A DNA stretch of 64,000 nucleotides from Symbiodinium natans (lineage: Eukaryota; Sar; Dinophyceae; Suessiales; Symbiodiniaceae), in NCBI GenBank assembly GCA_905221605.1, contig CAJNDS010002712.1, forward strand, positions 124,001-188,000, written 5' to 3'. The position numbers and the translations under genes are program-made. The notes under the pieces are model-generated. The model saw only the letters and a program-made list of their open reading frames with translations, did no database searches and was not told the origin of the DNA. Below are positions 36,586 to 47,700 of the stretch, piece after piece (positions within the stretch are counted from its first letter, which is position 1; the number at the start of each line of letters is the position of its first letter).

Positions 36586-37169
36586 AGAATCTGGCTACGA
36601 GCCCATTGGCGAACAAAGCTTCACGAAGCCGTCAGAGTCGGCCGGCGATTTTTGTACTGGCCCTGGCTAGGTGTAGATTTAGATAGTCTTTGCAGGAGTT
36701 CGCCAATACGACCATCTCATACATTGGCACCCTTTGACCCTTTGGGCTTTTTTTAAACTTTGAAGCTCAAGACTTCCGGCCTCGGCGAGCTGCCTGGGGT
36801 TGTTTCGACCTCGCTGACCTCATCAGCCTTCGCTGCCTCGGATCTCTGTGGGGGCTCCAACGTATCGATTGGCAGATGTTTCACAAAAAGTTTGTTCCTG
36901 GCATGTGGCAGGCATTTCTTGGCCTCCGGCTGAGACAGCACCTAGTTCGGCGAACAATGCAGAGGACATGTCGGACGCGGACGCTATGACCAAGACACGC
37001 TCCGAGCCAAAAAGACCCTCACTGACCAGGGTTCCTCAAGTTTCCTCCAGAGCTCCTCACAGTTTCTCATGCTCGCCAGTGCTCGCCACTCACGGGCCTT
37101 TGATCTCGCTGGTCAGATTGCTCCGTGTCAAGCTTCGGATGGTTCGGGCGGCCACAACTGTTCGGCAGG

Positions 37170-37170
<1 letters not shown>

Positions 37171-37237
<67 letters not shown>
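37171..37237. repeat. (CA)33 dinucleotide repeat
   Basis: Uninterrupted CA repeat of about 67 bp between M3 and M4. Confidence 0.97.
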
Positions 37238-37240
<3 letters not shown>

Positions 37241-38719
37241 TACACAAAATACGCAAAGCCTTTAAAGCGTCTACTGAAGGCGCGATCAAAACTTGACCAC
37301 TTCTGGAGCTTCCGTGAAATGTAAAGCCGTCATCCCTTGGAAGCCCTCTGAGCAGGCCCTCTACAGCATGCAGAGTTTGCAGAGGCTCCATCACATGCCA
37401 CAGCAACTGCTATGTAACTAGAACCAGGAAGCGTAAACCGTAAATTACCCCTCAAAGTTGCTTGCGCAGCTGCGCAAGATGAACACAAGGCTGGGCATGT
37501 GAAAGACCCCTGGCAAAGGAACCGAGACCATTGTCGCCGGTCGGCAGACAAAGCAAACGAATTTGATTTTCAGATGTGGCCCATGTGGCTCAAAGACTTG
37601 CGGAACTGCATGTTCCGATTGGACAATTCCTACGTTTCGAACAGACCGGAGCCGGGATCACAGAGCAGGTAGGGGCATGCATGGTGCTGGCGGTTCAAAC
37701 AACAAGCAAGTGGAAATGCTTTGGAAGAAAGTAAGTGCTTACTGCTCGGACTGCAGTGCCCTGCCTCGAGCTGTTTTACAGCAAACCCAGCTCAAGAACT
37801 TTAGCTGCTTTATCTCTCAAGTTGACTCTCAAGTGCCAGTTTGCACCTTGCTCTTTCGGCCCGCCACTGTGCCAAGCCGAGTACAACCCGCAGCGCAACT
37901 GGGCCTAGCAGGCGACGCCTGACAAGGTCTTTACAATCTTGAAACCCCTTCACGGCAGCTGACAGCTGGCACAATCACCCGAGCAAGAGCTCGAACTGCT
38001 GAAGCATCCCTTGCTACATGCTGTGCATAGTGACATAACAGGACATGTATAAGAGCATGGAACCAGCGAAGCATGATGTGTAGCAACGGAGAGACTCTGA
38101 CAGACTGTTACTTCCGACTTTCCAGAAACTTAGAGTTCCTTTGTTTTCAGCTTCACCCGCTCTCACTAGGGGTGCCGTTTCGTCAAACTGCAAGCCTGAA
38201 AACTTCAACTTTGACCATGCTGCAATGCTGGCACGCATCTGGTCAAAAGAAACCAAAAATGTGGACTGTCCGTGACCCTGCAGGAACTGCATGACCTGCT
38301 CTGCACATGTTAGACCTTCGACTCTCGCCGAACGATGTTGGAGACCTATGAAGAACTAGCCGCTTGCTTATGCTCTGCGGTCCACAATGGTCATGTACTG
38401 AGAGTTTGTGTAGTCCGCTCTACTCCAGTCGCCATGTGCAGAGCTCTATCCGGAGGTCTTGAAGGCGAGGAGTCCCTTTGTCTGCAAGGTACCAAGTGCA
38501 GCTTCGGTATGTCTGGGTTGCTCCTTCCTTCAGAGACCTCCTTTTGTAGTTGCTATAGCCCTGCCCTGGTGCAAGCAGTGAATTTGTCACCACGGATTCT
38601 GGGGGGTGTGCCAGAACCAACGGGAGCTACTGCAGAAGCTCATGGTTGCACGGCCAGTGCCCCCGAAACCAAACTGCCATCCACATCAGCGCTGATGACC
38701 CGATGACCCCCCTTTTTCG

Positions 38720-41600
38720 TCACCCACGACTCCCCTTTCCAGGAGGGCGAAGCTTGCGCGTTGGTGCCGGAAAGGGTTGGCGAACACCAGCAGCGAAAAC
38801 AACTGGTTGGTATTCGTCCGGGACGCTCCTGAGACAAGCGCTTTGACATTTGCAAGTGAATGAGTACAGCCATCTGGCGGCGCGAATTCCTGACTTAGCT
38901 CTAGTCGAGGTGCGAGTGCATCACTGGGCTGTTCCGGTAACGCTCAACGTGGGCTGCTAGGCCCTGGTGCGGTCCACTCCAGCTCACGCGGCACACCTGC
39001 CCACAGGGAACACCGAATGGTCAGCTAAACCACACGTCTACACTACACTACACGCTGCACAGTTCTACGCAGGCTTCAGCTTCAGCCTTTGCCGAAGGCA
39101 AGGCCCAAGTGGAGAATCCGTCTAAGATCTGCCAGAATCTGGAAGCTGTCTCCTTAGAACCATCCAGCAACGACAATGTGACCTGCCACGCAGACATGAA
39201 CACTGCAACATGATGCCACTAAGGTGCCTCATCTACCAAATTGACAAAAGCATATCCCAGATTTGCTCGTCGCTCGAAGTCGCATGGCCTCGGCACGCTG
39301 CCGGGCATGCTGTTCATGTTTTGCTCTTGTCGAGGCCCAATCTGCACCAAGAGACAGGTACGCAAAGTCGTAGCAGCCAGAGAAGCCGAGCTTGTCCAGA
39401 AGGGTCAACAACATGTCCCTGCACAAGCCACACAGTTGTGAAATGGCCCAGAGGCAAGACGAATTGCATGATTCCGACATGGGGTCGTCTCACTTCTGCG
39501 GCACTGCACTTAGCAGCGTCGATCGTTGCCAGCTTTACAAAGAGACAATGCAAATATATCCAGCGCACACAGAAGCAGGAGCTGACAGGTGCGAAGGCAG
39601 TAGGCAGCCGACATATGTGAAGAACAAGCAGAACAGCACAGAAGACACAGAACAGTTTTGCGACTCAGGCAGCATGTGGCGGTCCCCAGGAAATACCTGG
39701 AGTAACACGCAGAGGCACACATAGACTGGTAGAGAGAAGGTGAGTTTTCCCGAGGGTGTTATCCAGGTGATGTCACATCCTGTTTCGACCGAAAAGCACG
39801 AAGAGATATTGGATGCTGAGATGGACAACGAGCCTTTGAGCGAGGGCACTGGAGACAGAGCGGTAAGGAGAGAGAGAGAGAGAAAAAAAAAAATAGGAAA
39901 ACAACAAGAAAAGTAAGAGAGAGACAGAGAGCGAGGGGTTTTTGAACATACTCGGACGGAGAGAAAGACAGAAAGAATCAAGGAAATAAATCCAAAACAG
40001 AAAGAACGAAGGCCCCACACCTGGACTGTCAGCTGCTGGGAGGAGTTCACTAAGACCCCAGAGCTGTGACCCCATTGAAGGCCAGAATTCCACCGACAGG
40101 CGCTGGCCTGAAACCCATCTGAACCGAAGCCAGCTTCCCGAAACCCCAAAGAGCCCCAAATCTCAACCCAAGCCGTAAGCCCAAACTCAAGTTGAGCTGA
40201 AGGGATCCCTGCGCAGAAACTTTCCCTTTTAACACTGGATCAGGCCGCCTAATCAGGCCCAAAGCCTAGAACATCCAAGCCTTGGAACCAAGAACCGATG
40301 TCAACCCCAAACCTCAGAACCTGACCCTTCGTCACTGTGTCAAAGCACCGTGTTAACCATGCCAGGAGCAACCCATGAGCAACAAAGGAAAATGTCCTGG
40401 CAGTGCCAGAAGGAACTCAGCCTGCTGTAGTTCAACGGCAGGTTTCGCAGCATGACGGTCGTCTTCCGCTCGACGTCTTCCTCTTCGACCCCAGCAACGG
40501 CACTGGTCCTCGGATGCGGTTCTACGAGGAGTGTTTGGGGTAGTGGGCTGTTTTAGGGGGTTTCAGTGGGCTGTGGAGTTTTCAGGCCAAGGAACGCCAC
40601 ATCGTGGCATGAACTGCACTGCAACTACACACTTAAAGGAAGCTTACAGTACTAGAGGCCTAAGTATACTCTTCAACTCAGTGGCACTTCCGGGCAGTCC
40701 CGATCCGAGGTCTCCTGCAAATCACATCTCTGATGGGGTGTGTGACGTTCGAGATCTGAAGAACTCGTCGCAGCTATTTGGAGCAATCTTTGCGCACCCC
40801 TTCGACCTGGGATTCCATTCGCTCATCGCTGAACTTGCCCGGATGGTAGACTTCGGTCTCCATCAGCAGGTCGATGTCGGACTCCTCCACTCACTGGAAA
40901 AAAGTGCCCCCCGAGTCTAAAGCGAATGGGCTCCTTTACGTCTGCCTGACGTGCTGGGTGTCTGGGGTGGGAGAGAGGGAGCAAGCTTGCCAGGACCTCC
41001 CCTCGCACCTCCCCGACGGGACACAGCTTGGGCCTTCCTGCATTCAAGCAGTGAACCTCTCACACCCCCCGCCTTCCCCCCCTGCATGTTCGACTCGTGC
41101 AGCCTACAAGGTGACGCTAAAAGCCCTGAAGACCACGAAAACCCCTCAGCCCTCAAACCTTGATTGTCGTGCAAGACCCCCAGAAAGCCCTCAAGCCCTC
41201 GAAGCCCTGAGAACAGACCCCCAGCCCTGAAACCCTAACCTTTAAAATTGCAGACTAGGGGGGCCCGAATCGTTAGTGTGAGTGAGTCGGAATCCATTGG
41301 AGTGGTCGGAAAAGCAAACTCGCCCATTGAGGCACGTCTGCTCGAGTCGGCACTCCTTGAATCGCGCGTGCTTGAATCAGGATTCGTGCTGGAATCGCGC
41401 CGTGCATGAATCGCACGCGAGTGTACATTTAATCGGAGTTTTGCGCTTTCAAAAATACACCCCGAACCTGCCTCCTGAAACAGTACGGGTTTGGGGTTTA
41501 GGGTTTGGGGCAAGCATGTCTCCGTTTTGGCTTTGCGCAGCTCACGGTACAGCCGTCGGCAGTCTTTGCCATCATCCAGGTCGAGGAATGTGCTCCTAAC
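38720..41600 (-). CDS. Mei2-like RNA-binding protein gene M3
   Basis: Predicted RNA-binding protein of the Mei2-like RRM type. Exons on minus: 41600 to about 41500 (VRSTFLDLDDGKDC, acceptor CAG at 41601-41603), about 40895-40775 (VEESDIDLLM, EVYHPGKFSDER), 40432 to about 40495 (KTTVMLRNLPLNYSR), 39356-39418 (DMLLTLLDKLGFSGCYDFAYL), 39237-39288 (PCDFERRANLGYAFVNL), 39087-39152 (66 nt, FWQILDGFSTWALPSAK), 38914-38996 (83 nt, VCRVSWSGPHQGLAAHVER, NSPVMH) and 38720-38828 (SVPDEYQPVVFAAGVRQPFP, stop at 38720). All core junctions are in phase. The RRM-internal intron splits the codon for L of YL|P, with a GT donor, a position seen in no other copy. The first RRM strand reads LNYSR where the sisters have NNYTR. 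The protein probably acts in RNA processing or control; that is inference from family only. Confidence 0.87.
39867..39895. repeat. Purine GA/A tract
   Basis: GAGAGAGAGAGAGA followed by about 10 A, inside a purine-rich stretch (about 39840-39990) in the M3 intron between the first and second RRM exons. Confidence 0.8.
41487..41510 (+). repeat. Short telomere-like tract
   Basis: GGGTTTGGGGTTTAGGGTTTGGGG, three degenerate TTTAGGG units, just downstream in gene sense of the M3 N-terminal exon. Confidence 0.7.
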
Positions 41601-42133
41601 CTGAGTGCGAGACGCGAGAGACATGCACACGGAGCAGGGGTTGCAGTGTTGTGTCTTCAGGCTCAACTTCAACTCGATACACATAAAGGGCTGTAGATGT
41701 GCACCATTACTGCTGCTCCCATCATGCACCTACTTGCTGTCTGGCATATGCCGAGGTAGTTTCTAATTGGCGAAGAGGCCCTGCGTGTTGATTGCTAGAC
41801 CACAAGGCCTCTGTACCTTGAGTTGCCGCCCAGGCACAACCAAACTACATCCACCCTGCGAGGTGCAACACTTACATTTACATTCACGTGAAGTTACATT
41901 GCGCAACCGCTCAAATCATTGCGGCGGCGTCAAGCAGCACGAAGTTCTTTAGGCTCTGGGCCCCTTGTCGCCCTTGCCCTGAGCAAACCCATCGCAGGGT
42001 GGTACGATCCCAACTCTTCGATTGCTCTGAGAGAAGAGGTCGAGAGGCCTGGCATGCGTCAGCCATGTCTTGGCCCAAGGCCCCAGCTGGCAGCTGGCAG
42101 GATGTGCAGCCAAACAGCTTCCGGAAAGCAAAC

Positions 42134-42173
42134 AGGGTTTAGGGATTAGGGTTTAGGGTTTAGGGACTAGGGT
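42134..42173 (+). repeat. Telomere-like tract (TTTAGGG)n
   Basis: About five units with an ATTAGGG and an ACTAGGG variant, between M2 and M3. Confidence 0.8.
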
Positions 42174-43407
42174 TCGAATCCTTGGGACCTTAAGGCCGCC
42201 GAGCAAGACTTGCCTTGTTTTTGTTGCAGCACGCCTGCCGTCGAGCACGTTCTAAGCTTCGCTGCGTATGGCTCTGGCAGCTCCCGGCCTGTGCTGGGAA
42301 AAGCATAAGACGTTGACCATCAGGTTTGCTCCGGCAAGTTGTTCTTTAAGAAGCGCCATGTGTTCTAAGACATCCAGCGCCATCTACTTCAAGGTGTCAA
42401 GGGGCGAAGGAGCAACCCCGGCGTGCAAGATGATTTACTCAAGCTTAATCAGCCATTTGCTCCCAAAAGCCTCTCAACACTGTGGGAAAAAGGCTGTACA
42501 GATCCACACAGAGCAATCGAGGCCCAAAAATCTGAAAACCGTGACGAACCGCGGGCGGTTTGTAGCCTGCGGCGTCCCTCTAACCACTGAAACGAACCCA
42601 TGCACTTCAAAAGCCCTGGCAGCCGAAAGTCTCAAGAAAAGACGATGGCGATCATACAATCACCCATGAAGAGCCGCGCTGAAGCAGAGTGAGCCCTGCT
42701 TGGGCAATAGAGATCATGAGCTAGTTCCCTCTGGCAATGAGTTGGCTTCAAGACAGCACGAAAACGAAACTCCAACCCCTACCGAAAATTCTATTGGCCC
42801 CAATGTCATGTCGACTTGCGGAGCTGCTTCAAGTGCCACAAGAGTGCTTGGATATCCGCCAACTGAGTGCCACGTGCAGCCAATTCGTGACTTTGCACGG
42901 CCGGTGCCGGTGCTAGGCTTGTGATGGGAGCAGCTGGCTGATTGCGTCTGTCCTGAGTGATCTTTGGCAGGGCATGTGAATCCTCCCTCGCCTCATTTGG
43001 GACCTATACACAAGCGTCGCGGTTCGATCGGCTGTTGCTGTGGGACCCAATAGATCTCAATAGGTCCCATCCGCGCAGCCGCCCCTAGCCTGCAATGCCG
43101 AGCAACTTTCCAGACTCCATGAGATATCTGTACTGTACAGGAACGTGGGGAAACGTATCCTTAGCTGCCAGATGCAAGTCACAGTCGACGCTCCTTGCGT
43201 GTGCTGTCACGCCGATGCCCAAGTCGTCGGCCCAGATTGACTGCGCCACTACACACCAGTACTCTTCTAGGGCTGCCTTTGTGGATTGGACCATTGGACT
43301 GCAGCTGCGCGTCGAAACGAGATTGCGCTGCCATGCAGCAGCAGTGTGTTCGACGCTGCCTTGGCAACTTTCCGACCATGCATTCCAAAGTTGGACTTGC
43401 AATAGAG

Positions 43408-46400
43408 CTACTGTAGCTGGGCGAGCTGCAGGGGGCGGCACTCACTGGCTTGCTCGAGGCGGCGGTGGTTTGATCTCAGTGCCAGAACTGGCTTCTTGAT
43501 TCTGTGCGTTGAACGCATTCCCCCCCCCCCCCCCCCCAAAAAAAAAAAACATCCATGTAATCTCCCAATGGCCTTGCGAGTGGGGCATGGGAACGGCTGG
43601 CGGACTCCGTCAGTGAAGACGACCGGCCTGTATTCATCAGGCACGCTCCTGGCCACCAAGCATCGCTTGCATCGAGCAGTGATCTTTGAGAAAGGTTGCG
43701 TGACACTGTGTGTACAGGAAAGGGCTCCATATACAAACAAAAGTGTATCACGGCGCGTATCCCTTCGGCACGGCTTGCCATTCTTTTCTGAACTTAAGTC
43801 TCGACCTGCTCTCCACATGCGGCCATGCCTCCCGTAAGAGGTCCTTGAGTCACTATGCCTCTTTATGCCTCTTTGCCACCTGTGCTCCAAAGTGCCTGGC
43901 CTGTGCATTACCGGGCTGTTCCGGTAGCGCTCCACGTGGGCTGCAAGTCCTTGATGCGGTCCGCTCCAGCTCACACGGCACACCTCTCGGGGCTCCAACA
44001 GCTGAAGAGAACCGTCACCCAATGACCCAGAAAACAGAGCGCTCTCAGCCGTCTTTGCCTTGGCACTGGGAAGCGACCACCGCTTGAATCCATCAAAGCT
44101 CTCCCAGAACGCGCGCACGGCTTCCTCAGCACGTGGAGGCTGCTCGGCTGCTCGGGCGGCATTCGTTAACTGCAAACGTTACAAGGAGACACTATACTCA
44201 CTATACTCGTCTCGCACCTGAGAGCCCCTCACATGCAGCTTGTCTAAGTAGCCACCTGCTCACCCTACAACCCAAGGAGGGAAACCCTGCACAAAAGTAA
44301 TCTCCATCCTGCCACGTAGCCGCACTGGCAACTGACTAATTCTAACCTCAGGTCCTAAGCTTGTGAATTGTGAACTCCGTTCCTGAGGTGCGGTCATCGC
44401 TGACCAAGTTCACGAAGGCGTATCCCAGGTTGGCGCTGCGGTCGAAATCATGCGGCAGATATACGAAGTCATACCTAGGAGCATTCAGTCGCAGTTATGC
44501 GCACACCATGACACCAGCTTTGGACTGACCGTTGCCTCCAGACAAAGATCCTACTAAACTCTCTTGCCCCCTCAAAGACACCTCAAAAAGGGCCAGCAGA
44601 GGGATCTGAGGAACGGCCAAGCAGCTTCCCTTCGAGACCATGGACATTCAGCATGCTCAGCAACATCTCCCTGATTCAAGGCAGCACAGCTGGCCCAAAC
44701 ATGTGATGGGGTGTTCCAGGTGCCTGGTATAGTTGTTCGGCACATTCCGCATCATCACGGTGCTGCGACCGAAGGTGTGGTTCTTCTTCTCGTCCTCCAT
44801 GCACATGTACGGCATCGGAGGAAGTGATTGAAACAAGTCTTAACATAGACCCTCACACTGACGAGAGGGAGAGGGAAAACAAGAAGGAGGGTCCAGTCTC
44901 AAGGGGAGACAAGAGGCTGAGGGGAGACAAAAAGGAGGTGTGACTGCCGATCCGGCTCTGGTTCCAAGCAAAGACCTGAGGGGACAAGAGGCACCAAGTA
45001 GAAAACTGGGCAGACGAAACAGAAAAGAGGGGATACAAGAAGGGATGTAAGAGCAGAGAGAGGAAACGGACGAAACACGCAAGTGGAACCGTGAAGGGAG
45101 ACGACATGCCCCGATGTCGCAGGAGGCACGTCCACTGATCACTTCTCCTAGTCACATGTGGAAGCCCTACGGTAGACTGTTTGGGGAAAATGAATGTCGG
45201 GCTCCTTCTTCTTGCTTTGGTGGACACGGGCTTGCCTAGGAATCCAACTATTGCTCGCAGTGGAAGCGACAGGTTTTAAGCAGTCATTTCCTGCTGGTTC
45301 TTGGCCGGCAATGAGGGAATTGGGCACCTTGCATCCCCCTATGTAGCCCCGTTTAAGGGATTCCCTGAGGTACCAATTCCCCATTCCCTACGAAGAACCA
45401 ATAACCAGTCAGACTTGGCTTCTGGCTTTGGCGACCCTGGAGCAGTAGAGACTTCGCTCTCCTTGCAGAGCCAACATGAGGGTGTACGATACCAGGGGTA
45501 CCCTGTTGGGGTGTCCTGATTAGAAAGGGATCCTACTATCTAGGAATCTAGGGGAGTCCAAATTGGGGGTCCCTTGATATCGCAAACCCCCCACATTTTG
45601 GGGGTGCATCTCCAGGTTGCGGGGTTCCCCTTTGTAGGGGGAACCCTAAACCATAAACCCTAAACCCTGAACGGGCTTTCTACATGCCAACTCGGAAAGG
45701 CCAAGAGCAGCTTTTGATGGCGAACAAGCTCTGCCGAGCCGCGACCTCAACAGTGTCGCTGGCCTGCGCATCAATGCACGCGGCATTGCTGGAGCCCCTA
45801 CTGGTGGCTGCAGGTTGCTCTGCGGTCTGTCATAGCCATTGAAGACCGCGTGAACGCCCTTGGTTTGAAACGACTTAGGCGTTACCACAGCGCCACCTCA
45901 AACTCGCAGACTGGCGTGGGATTCTGTGAACATCCTCAAGGCCACACACCCAAAAGACCCCAGCCTGTGACGTCCTTGAGGATGGCCTCAGGCTGCGGAG
46001 CTCCTCCTGACACAGAGGTCTGGAAGAAAGCATGGATGATGCTGATGATGCTGATGATGCTGATGATGCTGATGATGATGATGATAACATATGATAAACT
46101 TCAAGAAGAGGACTCCGGATCTCAGACTTCAAGATACTCTCAAGAGCAAAGCTCACCCTCATCAAGTCATGGAGCATGTCTCAGATCCTGTGGAAGTGAG
46201 ACTGAACCGCAAGAACTGCTGGTCTCCTGTTCGTCACTGAACTTGCCTGGTGTGTATGACTTCTCCTCCGCTGGGTTGAACAGGTCCGACTCCTCCAGGA
46301 CGAGCGGCAAAGTGAGGCTTGACAAAGTGATTGGATCAAGCATCATCGAGTCCAAGATCTCTGGCTCTCCCCTCTTCTTTCTCTACATGTCCCGACGATG

Positions 46401-46495
46401 CACCCCGAACCCCGGTCCGATTTGCACGGGCGCAGCTGGCGCCAAATCTCAGTCAGACTCTGGCCCTCTTTCAAGTCCACGAAGGTCGATCGCAC
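43408..46495 (-). CDS. Mei2-like RNA-binding protein gene M2
   Basis: Predicted RNA-binding protein of the Mei2-like RRM type. Exons on minus: 46495 to about 46400 (VRSTFVDLKEGQSLTEIW), about 46355-46205 (LEESDLFNPAEEKSY, TPGKFSDEQE), 44724 to about 44800 (GRSTVMMRNVPNNYTR), 44629-44670 (EMLLSMLNVHGLEG), 44405-44474 (YDFVYLPHDFDRSANLGYAF), 44059-44124 (66 nt, AFWESFDGFKRWSLPSAK), 43901-43983 (83 nt, VCRVSWSGPHQGLAAHVER) and 43408-43648 (SVPDEYRPVVFTDGVRQPFP, CPTRK). Phases agree; donors include GC, GA and GT. The last exon runs through a C18/A12 homopolymer at 43520-43549 (sense T12 G18) shortly after PTRK. The assigned stop at 43408 therefore depends on exact homopolymer lengths. The N-terminal region has a GATGCT repeat and an intronic MITE-like element. 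Confidence 0.86.
43520..43549. repeat. C18-A12 homopolymer pair
   Basis: Eighteen C followed by twelve A. It falls inside the predicted last exon of M2. Confidence 0.92.
45295..45400. mobile_element. MITE-like element, family GGTTCTT
   Basis: About 106 bp bounded by imperfect terminal inverted repeats of about 28 nt. The left starts TGGTTCTTGGCCGGCAATGA; the right ends CCCTACGAAGAACCA. The middle contains GTTTAAGGGATTCCC. It has no coding capacity. It lies in an M2 intron between the PG-motif exon and the RRM. A truncated relative is at 36209. Confidence 0.7.
45642..45669 (+). repeat. Short telomere-like tract (CCCTAAA)n
   Basis: Three to four CCCTAAA units, one reading CCATAAA, in an M2 intron. 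Confidence 0.75.
46036..46086. repeat. GATGCT / GAT microsatellite
   Basis: Alternating GATGATGCT and GATGAT units about 50 bp long. On the minus (gene) strand one frame gives a Ser/Ala-rich stretch; whether it is exonic is unclear. Confidence 0.9.
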
Positions 46496-47700
46496 CTCAA
46501 GTGAGCGCAACCGGATGTCAAGGTAGATGGAAGGTGAGGCCAGGTGAGGGCCAGGTGAGCCAATCCCGCCCAGGGGCCACAACAGTCTGCATATCCGCCT
46601 GCGCTGTCAGTCTATGTCGGTGCATGTCAGTGCCAGCACGCTCCTCTGGAGGTGAGATTACACGGCTCATCTGAGTCATCTGCCTGCATCTTCCGCTCGC
46701 CTCTTCTCAGCAACCAGGATGAGCTTGAGCCAAGGCTGAAGGATGATCAGATGCGTTGAACCCATGACAGGGCAGCTGAGAAAGCTAAGAAAGCCAAGAG
46801 ACCTCTGCTTGCGGAGAGTTTTGGGTATAACCGGCGGCTGTGTAATTATCGTTGGAGCCGGTGGTTTGTCGCACCGGCTTTTGCCGAAATACCATGCGCT
46901 TACCACATTTCTGGCAAGTCGCACAGACACAGTCTGAAGACATGGCTTGAGATCGCAGTCGGTAGCTACCATCGCTTAACATCTTCCATTTGGCCCTGTT
47001 GCATCTCAAGGAGGTCATCAGAATGGAAATGGCAAATCTCTTGTCAAGAGAGGCCCCCAAGAAACTCGTGCGCTCTGCAAAGAAAAGCTGCAGGCCACCA
47101 TGCTGCGTCAGCTGTTTTTACTGTTTTCAGTCCCGCTGGCATCTGCCGGCGTCTGCACAGCGTTGCTTCGAAGCAGTGATGCCATGGGAGCATGGAGGAG
47201 CGACGTTTAGGGGAAAAGACTAAAATGTTGCAGAATTCCGGAAGCACGACAGACCCGGTATATGGGGAGTCGGTGCCACGGTTCTGGTGCAAGGGGTGTC
47301 TGTCCAGATGGCTTTACAGACCGGACATCTGACCCCATCCCACGCTAGGCACTCCCGCGGACGGGAGGCATGAGCCTGACACAAACTGGAAACGAGGAGT
47401 TTCGCACCGACTCCACGGAGAGCCCTTGATCAATGACGCTAAGTATGACGCTAAATTCTGCTTCATGAGCGGATGTGTACAAGCGAAAGCTTTGACTCCG
47501 CGGAAGGGTGAGTACTTCCACCATGCAACCTTCTAGGCAGCCAGTCTTCGGGGTCCTGGGCGCCGTGGTCAACCATGTCGGTTGTAAGACGAGTTCGGGC
47601 ATGGGCACTAGAGTCACTAGATAAACCATCATGCGCCAATGAGATTATAACTTTGGTGCAGCCGGGCATCAGGCACAAATGCAACAGACCACACTCGGAA

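Noticed and set aside
43408-44175. Single 255-codon open frame through the M2 tail
   Set aside because: The frame spans real introns. Phase and comparison with sister genes show separate 66-nt, 83-nt and tail exons.
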